Assembly (NCBI GenBank): GCA_037444005.1
Contig: JBBING010000086.1
Span: 1 to 9,828 of the forward strand
DNA from: DATLZC01 sp037444005
GTDB lineage: Bacteria > Chloroflexota > Dehalococcoidia > DSTF01 > JACRBR01
DNA: 9,828 nt
Reading direction: 5' to 3'
This document shows positions 1 through 6,589 of this stretch, piece after piece. The position numbers and the translations under genes are program-made. Within the stretch, counting starts at the first letter, position 1; every line of letters begins with the position of its first letter. A model generated the notes under the pieces. That model ran no database searches. It saw only the letters and a program-made list of their open reading frames with translations, and had not been told where the DNA came from.

Positions 1-138
1 CTCGGAGGCGGGCAATCGCTGCGCGAGCGTCGCCTCGAGCGTCGCCGCGATGTCGGCCGCTTCGTTCAACGCCGGGATGACGAACGAGAACGTCGGCGCC
101 TTCACGATGGCGGCAGCCGTGTCCGTAGCTGACGCCAT
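1..138 (-). CDS. Family 2 glycosyltransferase, N-terminal fragment (runs off the window)
   Basis: Only the first 46 codons are present. Translating the minus strand from the ATG at 138 gives a short polar leader, then FSFVIPALNEAADIAATLEA (residues 17-36). This is the first beta strand and nucleotide-binding loop typical of GT-A fold family 2 glycosyltransferases (hydrophobic strand, then P-x-x-N-E). Such enzymes move a sugar from a nucleotide sugar to a lipid or glycan acceptor on the cytoplasmic face of the membrane. The gene starts 29 nt after the stop of the UDP-glucuronate decarboxylase gene, so it is probably the next gene of the same operon. A weak GGCGGGA precedes the ATG. The DxD motif and any membrane anchor lie outside the window, so donor and acceptor cannot be judged. 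The family call rests on one motif. Confidence 0.75.
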   Translation of the reverse strand, partial: MASATDTAAAIVKAPTFSFVIPALNEAADIAATLEATLAQRLPASE

Positions 139-167
139 CGATCCCGCCGACGGCAGTGCCCCGGCGC

Positions 168-1130
168 TCACGCCACCACCTCCCGCAGGCGGCCGGCGAG
201 CTTCAGCGCCTCGCGAAAGTATGCGATGGTGTCCCGCAGACCTTCGGCGAGGGGGACCTGCGGTTCCCACCCGTAGCGGGCGCGCATCTTCGCGATGTCG
301 GGCTTGCGCCGCGCCGGGTCGTCGGGAACCGGCGGCAGCCACTCGATGCGAGGCTCGACCCCTGCCGCCTTCGCCACGGCGTCGGCCAGCTCGAGCACGG
401 TCACCTCCTCCGGGTTCCCGATATTGAAGACTTCTCCGTCGGCGGCGTCGTCCATGGCGACGCGAAGCAGTCCATCCACCAGGTCCGAGACGTGGCAGAA
501 GGAGCGCGTCTGGCGCCCGTCGCCGTGCACCGGCATCGGACGGCCTTCGAGCGCGGCCGTCGCGAAGACAGGCACCACGCGGCCGTCGTCGATGTTCATC
601 CGCGGGCCGTAGGTGTTGAAGATGCGGACGATGGACGCGTTCACCCCGTGGCGCTGGCGGTACGCCTCGGTGAGCGCTTCTCCGAAGCGCTTCGATTCGT
701 CGTAGCAGGCGCGCGGGCCGATGGGGTTGACGTTCCCCCAATACGTCTCCGGCTGCGGATGGACCAGCGGGTCGCCGTACACCTCCGAGGTAGAGGCGAA
801 GACGAACCGCGCACGCCGCTCGGCCGCGATGTCGAGCAGCCGCTTCGTGCCCGCGGAGTTCGCGAGCATCGTCTCGAGGGGATACTGCTGGTAGTGCGCC
901 GGGCTGGCGGGCGACGCCAAATGCAGGATCAGGTCTGCGTCGAGAGACGCGACCCGCGCGACGTCCGCGCCCACGAAGGTGAAGCCCGGTCTGCCGAGCA
1001 GCGCCGCGACGTTGTCCAGCCGGCCTGTGAGCAGGTTGTCCACGCAGACCACGTCGCAGCCGCACGCCACGAGCTCGGCGCACACGTGGCTTCCGATGAA
1101 CCCCGAGCCTCCGGCCACGACGACGCGCAT
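168..1130 (-). CDS. UDP-glucuronate decarboxylase (UDP-xylose synthase), SDR family
   Basis: 320 aa, normal length for bacterial UXS. The enzyme oxidises UDP-glucuronate at C4, decarboxylates it and re-reduces it to UDP-xylose with bound NAD, in the cytoplasm. The N-terminal Rossmann motif is GGSGFIG (residues 7-13). The subfamily signature is strong: LASPASP followed by HY (71-80), ASTSEVYGD (112-120), HPQPETYWGNVNPIG (124-138) and the catalytic Tyr143/Lys147 pair in YDESK. The C-terminal RRKPDI and EGLRDTIAYF segments also fit. These separate it from UDP-galactose epimerases and dTDP-glucose dehydratases. The start is the ATG at 1130, preceded by an AGGAGGAGGA ribosome-binding site at 1139-1148. 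The ATG shares one base with the stop codon of the upstream methyltransferase gene (TGATG), suggesting coupled translation. UDP-xylose would feed the glycosyltransferase that follows. Product identity is inferred from motifs only. Confidence 0.87.
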   Translation of the reverse strand: MRVVVAGGSGFIGSHVCAELVACGCDVVCVDNLLTGRLDNVAALLGRPGFTFVGADVARVASLDADLILHLASPASPAHYQQYPLETMLANSAGTKRLLDIAAERRARFVFASTSEVYGDPLVHPQPETYWGNVNPIGPRACYDESKRFGEALTEAYRQRHGVNASIVRIFNTYGPRMNIDDGRVVPVFATAALEGRPMPVHGDGRQTRSFCHVSDLVDGLLRVAMDDAADGEVFNIGNPEEVTVLELADAVAKAAGVEPRIEWLPPVPDDPARRKPDIAKMRARYGWEPQVPLAEGLRDTIAYFREALKLAGRLREVVA

Positions 1131-2002
1131 CAGCGACGTCCTCCTCCTCGCTCGGCCCGCGCGAGGTAGTGTCCGGGCTCCAGTGGCGGCTCGACGCGGC
1201 GGCGCCGGCGCACGTCGTAGAAGCGGTACGGCCCAGGCAGTGCGTCGACGACGTCGCGCCCGGCCTCCGCTGAATGGACCTCTAGGGCCAGAAGCGGCCG
1301 CGCAGCGGCGATGGTCTCACGCGCGCCCCGCAGCACCAGCGCTTCGGCGCCCTCCACGTCCACCTTCAGCACGTCGGGGGCGGCCAGCCCCTGCGCCACG
1401 AGTCCGTCCACCGTGTCAGTAGGCGTCAGGAATGCGTCCGCTCCCTCCGTCGCCCGAGTCAGCGACGCCATCAGCGTCGAGGCGTGGCGGACCATCCGGG
1501 CGATACCGCGGCGGTCGCTCAGGGCCACGCCACGCGCGTCGACGTGGTGCGCCCCGTTGACGGCGATGTTCATCCGCAGCCGCCGCAGGTTCTCGGGAAG
1601 CGGTTCGAAGGCGTACACCCGTCCCTGCGGCCCCGTGAGGCGGCCCAACGCGAGCGCCGTGTACCCGATATGCGCGCCGACGTCCCAGACGGTCATGCCA
1701 GGGGTGACTTCTCGCCCCAGCGCTCGCAGGAGCGGCCGTTCGTGGATACCCAGCCAGTAGTACTTCTCGCACCGAAGGTCCAGGAGGAGCCGCGCCCCCG
1801 CGAGCGGCCCGGCGCTCACCTCGACCCACACCGGCCCTTCGGCGTCGCGCTCCAGCGCCGGACGCAGCGCGGCGGCGATCCACGACCGCGCCAGCCCGGC
1901 CGCCAGCCCGTCCGGCATGAAACGCCGGACCGCGACGGTCGCCCACTGCGCGAAGCTTCGTGCGCCGCCCGGAGCGGCGAGCCGCGCATCCAGCCGCGCC
2001 AT
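1130..2002 (-). CDS. FkbM-family SAM-dependent methyltransferase
   Basis: 290 aa from the ATG at 2002. FkbM-type enzymes transfer a methyl group from S-adenosylmethionine to a hydroxyl, in glycan clusters commonly a sugar hydroxyl. The SAM-binding motif I is VWDVGAHIGYT (residues 105-115), motif II is VYAFEP (129-134), with the acidic residue expected to contact the SAM ribose. LKVDVEGAE (212-220) is the hallmark FkbM segment, followed by LALEVHS (238-244). An in-frame start at 2227 would add 75 residues but would run deep into the upstream gene. The 2002 ATG instead has GAGGGTG at 2011-2017, 8 nt upstream, and lies 2 nt past the upstream stop. The last ten residues are Arg/Gly-rich. With its neighbours it probably O-methylates fucose, xylose or another sugar of a surface glycan. 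The acceptor is unknown. Confidence 0.85.
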   Translation of the reverse strand: MARLDARLAAPGGARSFAQWATVAVRRFMPDGLAAGLARSWIAAALRPALERDAEGPVWVEVSAGPLAGARLLLDLRCEKYYWLGIHERPLLRALGREVTPGMTVWDVGAHIGYTALALGRLTGPQGRVYAFEPLPENLRRLRMNIAVNGAHHVDARGVALSDRRGIARMVRHASTLMASLTRATEGADAFLTPTDTVDGLVAQGLAAPDVLKVDVEGAEALVLRGARETIAAARPLLALEVHSAEAGRDVVDALPGPYRFYDVRRRRRVEPPLEPGHYLARAERGGGRR

Positions 2003-2004
2003 GG

Positions 2005-3030
2005 TCAGGCCACCCTCGCGCTGCGGTCCGCCTGCACGGCGGCGCGAGCGGGCGTCCTTCGCTTTGCTTCGCGCAGCCGTTCGTACCGGCGCATGCTCCG
2101 GTACCAGGAGATCGTCCGCCTGAGCCCCTCCTCGAACGGTGTGCGCGCTTCGAAGCCGAAGCGCGCCTTCGCCCGCGACGTGTCCAGCCGGCGGCGCGGC
2201 TGTCCGTCCGGCTGGGAGGGATCCCACCGGATCTCGCCCGAGAAGCCGACCAGCCTCGCGATCACGCTCGCCAGCTCGCGAATCGTGATCTCGCGACCGC
2301 TTCCCAGATTCACGGGCTCAGCGCCGTCGTAGCGCTCGGCAGCGAGAACGATGCCCTCGGCGGCGTCCTCGACGTACAGGAACTCGCGCGACGCTTGCCC
2401 GGTGCCCCACGCCACGACCTCGCGCAGGCCTCGCTCCTTCGCTTCCAGGAACTTCCGGATGAGGGCAGGGATCACGTGGCTCCGTTCAGGGTCGAAGCTG
2501 TCGCCGGGACCGTACAGATTCACCGGCAGCAGGTAGATGGCGTTGAACCCGTACTGCTGGCGGTACGCCTGCCCCTGCACCAGGAGCATCTTCTTCGCGA
2601 GTCCGTACGGGGCGTTCGTCTCCTCCGGATAGCCGTTCCAGAGGTCCTCTTCCCTGAACGGCACCGGCGTGTGCTTGGGATAGGCGCACACCGTGCCGAC
2701 GGACACGAACTTGCGCACGCCGGCGAGCCGCGCCTGCTCCATAAGCTGGATGCCCATGATGGCGTTGTCGTAGAAGAAGCGCCCCGGCTCGCGCCGGTTC
2801 GCGCCGATGCCGCCGACCACCGCCGCCAGATGGATGACGATGTCCGGCTCCGACCGCTGGAGCGCGCGCCGGATGTCGGCCTCGCGCCGCAGGTCGTACT
2901 CCGCGCTCCGGGGTACGAAGACGCGCGTCGCGCCCCGGCGTCGCAGCTCCGCCACGACGTGCGAGCCGAGAAACCCGGCGCCGCCGGTCACCATCACCGA
3001 CTTGGAGGACCAGAAGTCATGAGCGGCCAT
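2005..3030 (-). CDS. fcl: GDP-L-fucose synthase-like NAD(P)-dependent epimerase/reductase
   Basis: 341 aa. Family members convert GDP-4-keto-6-deoxy-mannose to GDP-L-fucose by 3,5-epimerisation and NADPH-dependent reduction in the cytoplasm. The cofactor motif is GGAGFLG (16-22), followed by LAAVVGGIGAN (68-78). Active-site residues match E. coli Fcl with a constant offset of six: Cys115, Tyr142, Lys146 and His185 (in SHVIPAL), with Thr113 in place of the catalytic Ser. GTGQASREFLYVED and the C-terminal PDGQPRRRLD are also typical. The ATG at 3030 is chosen because AGGGAGG lies 6 nt upstream and it begins just before the Rossmann strand. An upstream in-frame start at 3165 adds 45 residues with no family similarity. 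The protein is about 20 residues longer than usual, with a basic tail after residue 310. No GDP-mannose 4,6-dehydratase (Gmd) is in the window, so a related GDP-deoxysugar product remains possible. It is probably the first gene of the glycan operon. Confidence 0.83.
   Translation of the reverse strand: MAAHDFWSSKSVMVTGGAGFLGSHVVAELRRRGATRVFVPRSAEYDLRREADIRRALQRSEPDIVIHLAAVVGGIGANRREPGRFFYDNAIMGIQLMEQARLAGVRKFVSVGTVCAYPKHTPVPFREEDLWNGYPEETNAPYGLAKKMLLVQGQAYRQQYGFNAIYLLPVNLYGPGDSFDPERSHVIPALIRKFLEAKERGLREVVAWGTGQASREFLYVEDAAEGIVLAAERYDGAEPVNLGSGREITIRELASVIARLVGFSGEIRWDPSQPDGQPRRRLDTSRAKARFGFEARTPFEEGLRRTISWYRSMRRYERLREAKRRTPARAAVQADRSARVA
2011..2017 (-). promoter_or_regulatory. Ribosome-binding site fixing the FkbM methyltransferase start
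   Basis: GAGGGTG on the minus strand lies 8 nt before the ATG at 2002, inside the last codons of the upstream gene. It supports the short form of the methyltransferase over the longer open frame. Confidence 0.6.
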
Positions 3031-3153
3031 GGGCTCCCTCCCTTTCGCGCCGGCGAAGGCAGAGACGAAGCTCCCGGCGCTGGTTGCGATTATCGGTGGG
3101 GCTCGCGGCGGGCAGACATCAGGGAATTCCCCTAATCTTCGGGCGTAATCGCC
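3031..3153. promoter_or_regulatory. Divergent promoter region between the glycan operon and the PAP2 gene
   Basis: This 123-nt gap is the only place where both the minus-strand glycan operon and the plus-strand phosphatase gene can start. It holds a perfect 10-bp palindrome, GGGAATTCCC (3122-3131), which could be an operator, and a TAATCT (3133-3138) that is a possible but poor -10 box for the plus strand. No convincing -35 partner is seen on either strand. A short inverted repeat, TTCGC/GCGAA (3044-3057), sits in the fcl leader. Promoter positions are inference. Confidence 0.35.
3037..3043 (-). promoter_or_regulatory. Ribosome-binding site fixing the fcl start
   Basis: AGGGAGG on the minus strand, 6 nt before the ATG at 3030. 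It supports the 341-residue form. No comparable site was noted for the upstream candidate at 3165. Confidence 0.7.
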
Positions 3154-3813
3154 GTGTTCTCGCACCGTCCTCTGTTCGGGACGCTCTGGCTCGCGGCTGC
3201 GGGGGCGGCCGTCGCCCTCAGCATCCTCGCGGCGCGCGAGCCCACCTTGCCCGGCGACCTTCAGTTGGCCCGCGAAGCGCAGGACCTGCCCATCCCCGGC
3301 CGCCTGTCCGACGTCGTCCGAGCGATGACGACCACGGAGCTCGTGGTGGGAACTGGCGCCGCCTTCGCGGCGGCGTTGTGGCTGGCGGGCCTTCGAAGGG
3401 AGAGCGTGGCGTTGCTGGCGGCCGTGGCCGTGTTGCCGCTACTGCAGTCGGGGGTCAAAGAACTCGTGGACCGCCCACGGCCGTCACCCGACCTGGTGGA
3501 GCTGCGGGCCGGCTTCTCGAGCCCGAGCTTCCCCGCTGGCCACGTCATGAGCCCTACGGTGCTCTACGGGTACGCCGCCTGGCTCGCGCGCCGCGCGAAG
3601 CGCGCGTGGCTGCGGGCCGGCCTCATCGTCCCGTGCGCCGCCGTGCTCGTATTGACAGGCGTGGTGAACGTCTACCTGGGCGTGCACTGGCCCAGCGACA
3701 TCGTCGGGGGCTATCTCTGGGGCTTCGCCTTGCTCGCGCCCGCCATCGACTTCGGCGCGCGTCGCGGTTCCCTCGAGAGGACGGCCCGGGCGGCGTCGCG
3801 CACAGATGCCTGA
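3154..3813 (+). CDS. PAP2-superfamily membrane phosphatase
   Basis: 219 aa integral membrane protein. PAP2 enzymes remove phosphate from lipid phosphates or polyprenyl pyrophosphates; bacterial members often recycle undecaprenyl pyrophosphate. Hydrophobic segments lie at about 7-27, 63-80, 86-100, 131-147, 153-171 and 184-199. Catalytic motif C1 is K102-x6-RP (KELVDRPRP). Motif C2 is SFPAGH (125-130), a variant of PSGH keeping the key His130. Motif C3 reads VNVYLGVHWPSD, with His178 and Asp182 present but Val171-Asn172 where the family has Ser-Arg. The only plausible start is a GTG at 3154; the frame is closed upstream by a TAA at 3133 and no ATG intervenes. A recognisable ribosome-binding site is lacking, so translation may be weak or use a leaderless transcript. 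It stands alone on this strand between two minus-strand operons. Association with surface-glycan or lipid-carrier metabolism is inferred from the neighbours. Confidence 0.85.
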   Translation: MFSHRPLFGTLWLAAAGAAVALSILAAREPTLPGDLQLAREAQDLPIPGRLSDVVRAMTTTELVVGTGAAFAAALWLAGLRRESVALLAAVAVLPLLQSGVKELVDRPRPSPDLVELRAGFSSPSFPAGHVMSPTVLYGYAAWLARRAKRAWLRAGLIVPCAAVLVLTGVVNVYLGVHWPSDIVGGYLWGFALLAPAIDFGARRGSLERTARAASRTDA

Positions 3814-3849
3814 GGACTCCTCAGTCCGGCCGCCCCTGGAGGCGCCCCG

Positions 3850-4707
3850 TCAGGCCTGCTGCGCGGCCTCCTGCGGGACGCGCCGCCAGCGCCCATCTAC
3901 CCGCTCGACGACGATCCAGTCGCCCGCGATCGTGCGGCCCGAAGGGTCGACCTTCGCCCGGAGCGCGGACAGCTCCTCGTCCGTCGGCGGAGGAATCTCG
4001 TCGAGGGTCTCGGCGACGAGCGGCTCGAACTCCATGTCAGCCAGCACCTCGTCGACGCTGGTCCACGGGGCGATGGCCAGCAACTTCATCCTCCGTGTTT
4101 CGTCGTCGAAGCCGAAAATGGCGCGCTCGGTGACGACCCGGTAGGGCCCGGTCTCCGGCGGGAGGCCCGCTCGCTCCCGAGCGCCCGGCGAGCCGTCGAG
4201 GAAGCCGGGCGAGGACATGAAGTCGAGCTTCGAAACGAATTTCCGCTTCTGGAGCCGCGTCATCAGGATGGTCCGCCAGCAGAGCGAGGCGATCTCGTTC
4301 GCGCCGCCGGGTCCGCCGAAGCGCCGCTCGGGCCGGTCGTACTCGCCCCCGACGAACGTCGAGTTGAAGTTGCCGTAGGGGTCCACCTGGACCGCCGCCA
4401 GGACGCCGTAATCGATGTAGCCGAGGCAGGCGTGGAAGTCGACGGTGTTCATGTCGGTCCACGCGACGGCGCGCCTCGACGCGAGGCCCGCTCCGAGCAT
4501 GAACGGCGGGGCCGGAATCGGCATCTCCGGGGCGATGGTGCCGTCCTCGACGACGTACGCGATCTTGGGCGCGCGGAGCACCTTCGCCAGCAGCACCGCC
4601 AGCAGCGGCGGCCCACCGATGGCCACGAAGTAGAGCCGGTCCTCCTCCATGAGCCGGGCGGTGTACGTGATGATGGCTTCGTTGTCCGTGAAGGAGAGGG
4701 GGGTCAT
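3850..4707 (-). CDS. Class I CoA-transferase, beta subunit (GctB/IpdB-like)
   Basis: 285 aa. With the preceding alpha subunit it should form a heteromeric CoA-transferase (or IpdAB-like acyl-CoA hydrolase) acting on a carboxylic acid and its CoA thioester in the cytoplasm. Family landmarks are VVEDGTIAPE (52-61), VDPYGNFNSTFVGG (108-121), FGGPGGANEIA (130-140), LDFMSSPGFLDG (161-172) and EIPPPTDEELSALR (237-250). Glu54 sits where the catalytic glutamate of glutaconate CoA-transferase is expected, favouring a genuine transferase. The ATG at 4707 is chosen over a longer frame reaching 5301 because AAGGAGGGG (4716-4724) lies 8 nt upstream and the ATG overlaps the alpha stop by 4 nt (ATGA). The C-terminus after about residue 258 is a short basic/aromatic extension. 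It is the last gene of the operon and ends 36 nt from the convergent PAP2 gene. Substrate is unknown. Confidence 0.85.
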   Translation of the reverse strand: MTPLSFTDNEAIITYTARLMEEDRLYFVAIGGPPLLAVLLAKVLRAPKIAYVVEDGTIAPEMPIPAPPFMLGAGLASRRAVAWTDMNTVDFHACLGYIDYGVLAAVQVDPYGNFNSTFVGGEYDRPERRFGGPGGANEIASLCWRTILMTRLQKRKFVSKLDFMSSPGFLDGSPGARERAGLPPETGPYRVVTERAIFGFDDETRRMKLLAIAPWTSVDEVLADMEFEPLVAETLDEIPPPTDEELSALRAKVDPSGRTIAGDWIVVERVDGRWRRVPQEAAQQA

Positions 4708-5693
4708 GCGTAGTACCCCTCCTTGAACGTCTCGTCCATCCGGAGCTGATTGAGCTTCTCGAGACCGACGCGCTTCTCGAGCATCTCGGTGTGCGAGGAC
4801 ACGCTGTACACCCACTTGTCGAGGTACTCGTCCATCTTCCCCTGCGCCTGCGCCGCCCCGTATTCCATCAGGTGCTGGATGTCGGCCTGGTACAGGCCCG
4901 GCACCGTCCCCGGATAGCAGCCGAACGGCGCGTACACGACGGCGTCGACGACGTAGTACGGAATCGTGGTCTGACCGGGATGCTTTCGGATTTCGTCGGG
5001 GTCGATGATCTCCTCGGTCGAGATGATGACGCGCTTCGAGGCCAGCGCCGTCTCCACGGGGGCGAGGCCGGGCCCGAAGATCCGCGCGTTGCCATACATG
5101 TCGCACTGGTTCACGTGGATGAGCGCGACGTCGGGGTTCACCGCAGGAACGAGACAGATGGGCTGCCCCGTATACGGGTCCTCGATCAGCTTCGCGCCCG
5201 ACTGGCGGAAGACGTCCGTGCCGCCCACGTAGCGCATCGGCAGGAACGGCACGCCTAGCGCCCCGGCGAGATGCCGGTACGCCAGCGCCCCGTTCGTCCA
5301 CTCGTACAGCTTGACTTCACCGCGACGCATCGCCTCGGTGATGACCTTGCCGACCTCCATCCACCCGACGTCAATCTTGCTGACGCAGCCGCCCGCGGTG
5401 AGCAGCGTGACGTCGTGCATGCTGAACTTCGCCGCGACCCAGAGGTTCTTCTTCCGCTGGCGGATGATCTCCCGCATCAGTGAACTCGGGCCGCGGCGCC
5501 ACACGTTGGTGTCGTACGTGATGTAGTCGCCGTCGTGCACGAAGCGGCTGATGGCCTCCTGCTCGGTCATCCGCTTGTCCACGAGCCGGCGGTCCTTCTG
5601 ATCGCGCACGAAGCGGCGCAAACCGTCGGGATCGGGCGGCTTGAACTCGCCCGTCCCCTCGTCGAGGATGCGGATCGCGCTGTCGGCTGTCAT
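4704..5693 (-). CDS. Class I CoA-transferase, alpha subunit (GctA/IpdA-like)
   Basis: 329 aa, close to glutaconate CoA-transferase alpha in size. It is the partner of the beta subunit encoded immediately downstream. Recognisable segments are GDYITYDTN (55-63), LLTAGGCVSKIDVGW (97-111), EWTNGALAYRHLAGALGVPFLP (starting at 131), NPDVALIHVNQCDMYGNARI (186-205) and the late PFGCYPG (256-262) followed by LYQAD, all typical of the GctA/IpdA branch. Glu131 lies near the position of an active-site glutamate reported for IpdA, although I place it by eye. About 40 residues precede the usual domain start, a charged N-terminal extension. The start is the ATG at 5693, 5 nt after the nitroreductase stop, with AGGGG about 9 nt before it inside that gene's end. 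A longer frame to 6062 lies wholly within the nitroreductase gene and was discarded. Its position in a molybdenum-enzyme operon suggests activation of a carboxylate product or substrate. Confidence 0.85.
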   Translation of the reverse strand: MTADSAIRILDEGTGEFKPPDPDGLRRFVRDQKDRRLVDKRMTEQEAISRFVHDGDYITYDTNVWRRGPSSLMREIIRQRKKNLWVAAKFSMHDVTLLTAGGCVSKIDVGWMEVGKVITEAMRRGEVKLYEWTNGALAYRHLAGALGVPFLPMRYVGGTDVFRQSGAKLIEDPYTGQPICLVPAVNPDVALIHVNQCDMYGNARIFGPGLAPVETALASKRVIISTEEIIDPDEIRKHPGQTTIPYYVVDAVVYAPFGCYPGTVPGLYQADIQHLMEYGAAQAQGKMDEYLDKWVYSVSSHTEMLEKRVGLEKLNQLRMDETFKEGYYA

Positions 5694-5698
5694 CGGGA

Positions 5699-6544
5699 CT
5701 ACCCCTGACCGCTCTCGCCCGCGGAGGACTGGCCGCCAGGAATCGGGAACGACGTGATGCGCTCCTCGAGGCCGAGGGCGCGCATGAGGTACTTCAGTTC
5801 GGCGTCTCGCCACGGAAGCGGCGCCGGCTCCATGATGAGCTTCTCCCGCTTGAGCTCTTCTTCGACCGCAGGGTCGGGCTGGAACGGCCTGCCCGCCTCC
5901 ATCTCGAAGAACAGCGTCTCGAACGGCGGCTTTCTCGTCTGGCCGCCAGCCTCCCACGATTCCGCCGAGTAGCCCACCGCCTGAAGACACACCGGCACCG
6001 CCGTCTCCGGCAGGTTGAGCAGCTTGCCGATCTGCTCGAGACGCGGGCTGCTCATGCAGCACGTGCTCAGGCCTTCATCGTAGGCGACGAGCGTGGCCTG
6101 GGCGATCGCCTGCCCGATGTCCATGTACGCCAGCGGCGACACCGCCATTTGCTGCCACGAAGCGCTGAACGCCGGCCGCAGGCCTTTCTCGATCTGCGCC
6201 TTCGTGGCCTCGACATCCGACCCGATGCGCCGCGTCTCGGCGAGCTGATGGAGGTCGTTGATCCACTTGTTGACTTCGTACGCGGCGGTCTCGTTGTACC
6301 ACAGGATGAACACCGGCGCCGTCTGCATCTGTTGATACCCCAGAGGCGGGGTGATAGCGCGGATCAGCTCGGGCGACGCCTGATCCTTCCAGATCACGAT
6401 GGCGCGCACGTTCATCACGTTGCCCACGCACGAGGCGTGACGCGCCGCTTCGAGCATCTTCTGGATCTTGGCCCGCTCGACGGGCCGGAACGGGAGGAAG
6501 AACCGAATGGTTCGCCGTCGACCGATAACCTCTTTGACCTCCAA
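5699..6544 (-). CDS. Nitroreductase-family flavoprotein
   Basis: 281 aa. Nitroreductase-fold enzymes bind FMN and use NAD(P)H or another donor to reduce nitro groups, quinones, enones or other unsaturated compounds; some have non-redox or dehalogenase roles. The N-terminal IGRRRTIRFF (7-16) is the standard FMN-phosphate arginine cluster. DIGQAIAQATLVAYDEGLSTCC (from 142) and VPVCLQAVGYSAE (183-195) are the other conserved blocks. It is longer than the usual 170-220 residues: a helical insertion at about 85-135 and a C-terminal extension of about 65 residues (217-281) rich in Pro, Glu and aromatics, which may cover the active site. Translation appears to begin at a TTG (6544-6542), supported by AAAGGA at 6554-6559 with a 9-nt spacer and by the conserved motif beginning 8 codons later. 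It lies 45 nt after the molybdoenzyme alpha gene and 5 nt before the CoA-transferase, so it is probably in the same pathway. The natural substrate is unknown. Confidence 0.83.
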   Translation of the reverse strand: MEVKEVIGRRRTIRFFLPFRPVERAKIQKMLEAARHASCVGNVMNVRAIVIWKDQASPELIRAITPPLGYQQMQTAPVFILWYNETAAYEVNKWINDLHQLAETRRIGSDVEATKAQIEKGLRPAFSASWQQMAVSPLAYMDIGQAIAQATLVAYDEGLSTCCMSSPRLEQIGKLLNLPETAVPVCLQAVGYSAESWEAGGQTRKPPFETLFFEMEAGRPFQPDPAVEEELKREKLIMEPAPLPWRDAELKYLMRALGLEERITSFPIPGGQSSAGESGQG

Positions 6545-6553
6545 GGCCAGCGT

Positions 6554-6559
6554 TCCTTT
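6554..6559 (-). promoter_or_regulatory. Ribosome-binding site for the TTG-initiated nitroreductase gene
   Basis: AAAGGA on the minus strand, 9 nt before the TTG at 6544. No ATG or GTG lies between it and the conserved arginine cluster, so this site decides the unusual start codon. Confidence 0.6.
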
Positions 6560-6589
6560 CCAGGGCGACCGTTCACGTTCGCGGGACGT

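Noticed and set aside
2003..2227. 75-residue N-terminal extension of the FkbM methyltransferase
   Set aside because: It would overlap the end of fcl in another frame and is low-complexity Arg/Ala-rich sequence. The ATG at 2002 has its own ribosome-binding site.
3044..3057. TTCGC/GCGAA inverted repeat in the fcl leader as a riboswitch or attenuator
   Set aside because: A five-base-pair stem alone is common in GC-rich DNA, and there is no alternative pairing or T-tract to suggest attenuation.
1484..3135. Long plus-strand frames (1484-2332 and 1960-3135) over the fcl and methyltransferase genes
   Set aside because: Antisense shadows of GC-rich genes. Their translations show no motifs, while the minus strand carries intact SDR and FkbM motifs.
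3031..3165. 45-residue N-terminal extension of the GDP-fucose synthase starting at 3165
   Set aside because: No similarity to the family ahead of the Rossmann strand, and it would overlap the start of the PAP2 gene. AGGGAGG points to 3030.
3811..3844. Inverted repeats TGAGGA-C-TCCTCA (3811-3823) and CGCC/GGCG (3831-3844) as a terminator between the convergent genes
   Set aside because: The first has a one-base loop and overlaps the PAP2 stop, the second has only a 4-bp stem, and no T-run follows on either strand. A terminator is expected here but not demonstrated.
4708..5301. Long N-terminal extension of the CoA-transferase beta subunit up to 5301
   Set aside because: This stretch is the other frame of the alpha subunit gene. 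The ATGA overlap and AAGGAGGGG identify 4707 as the start.
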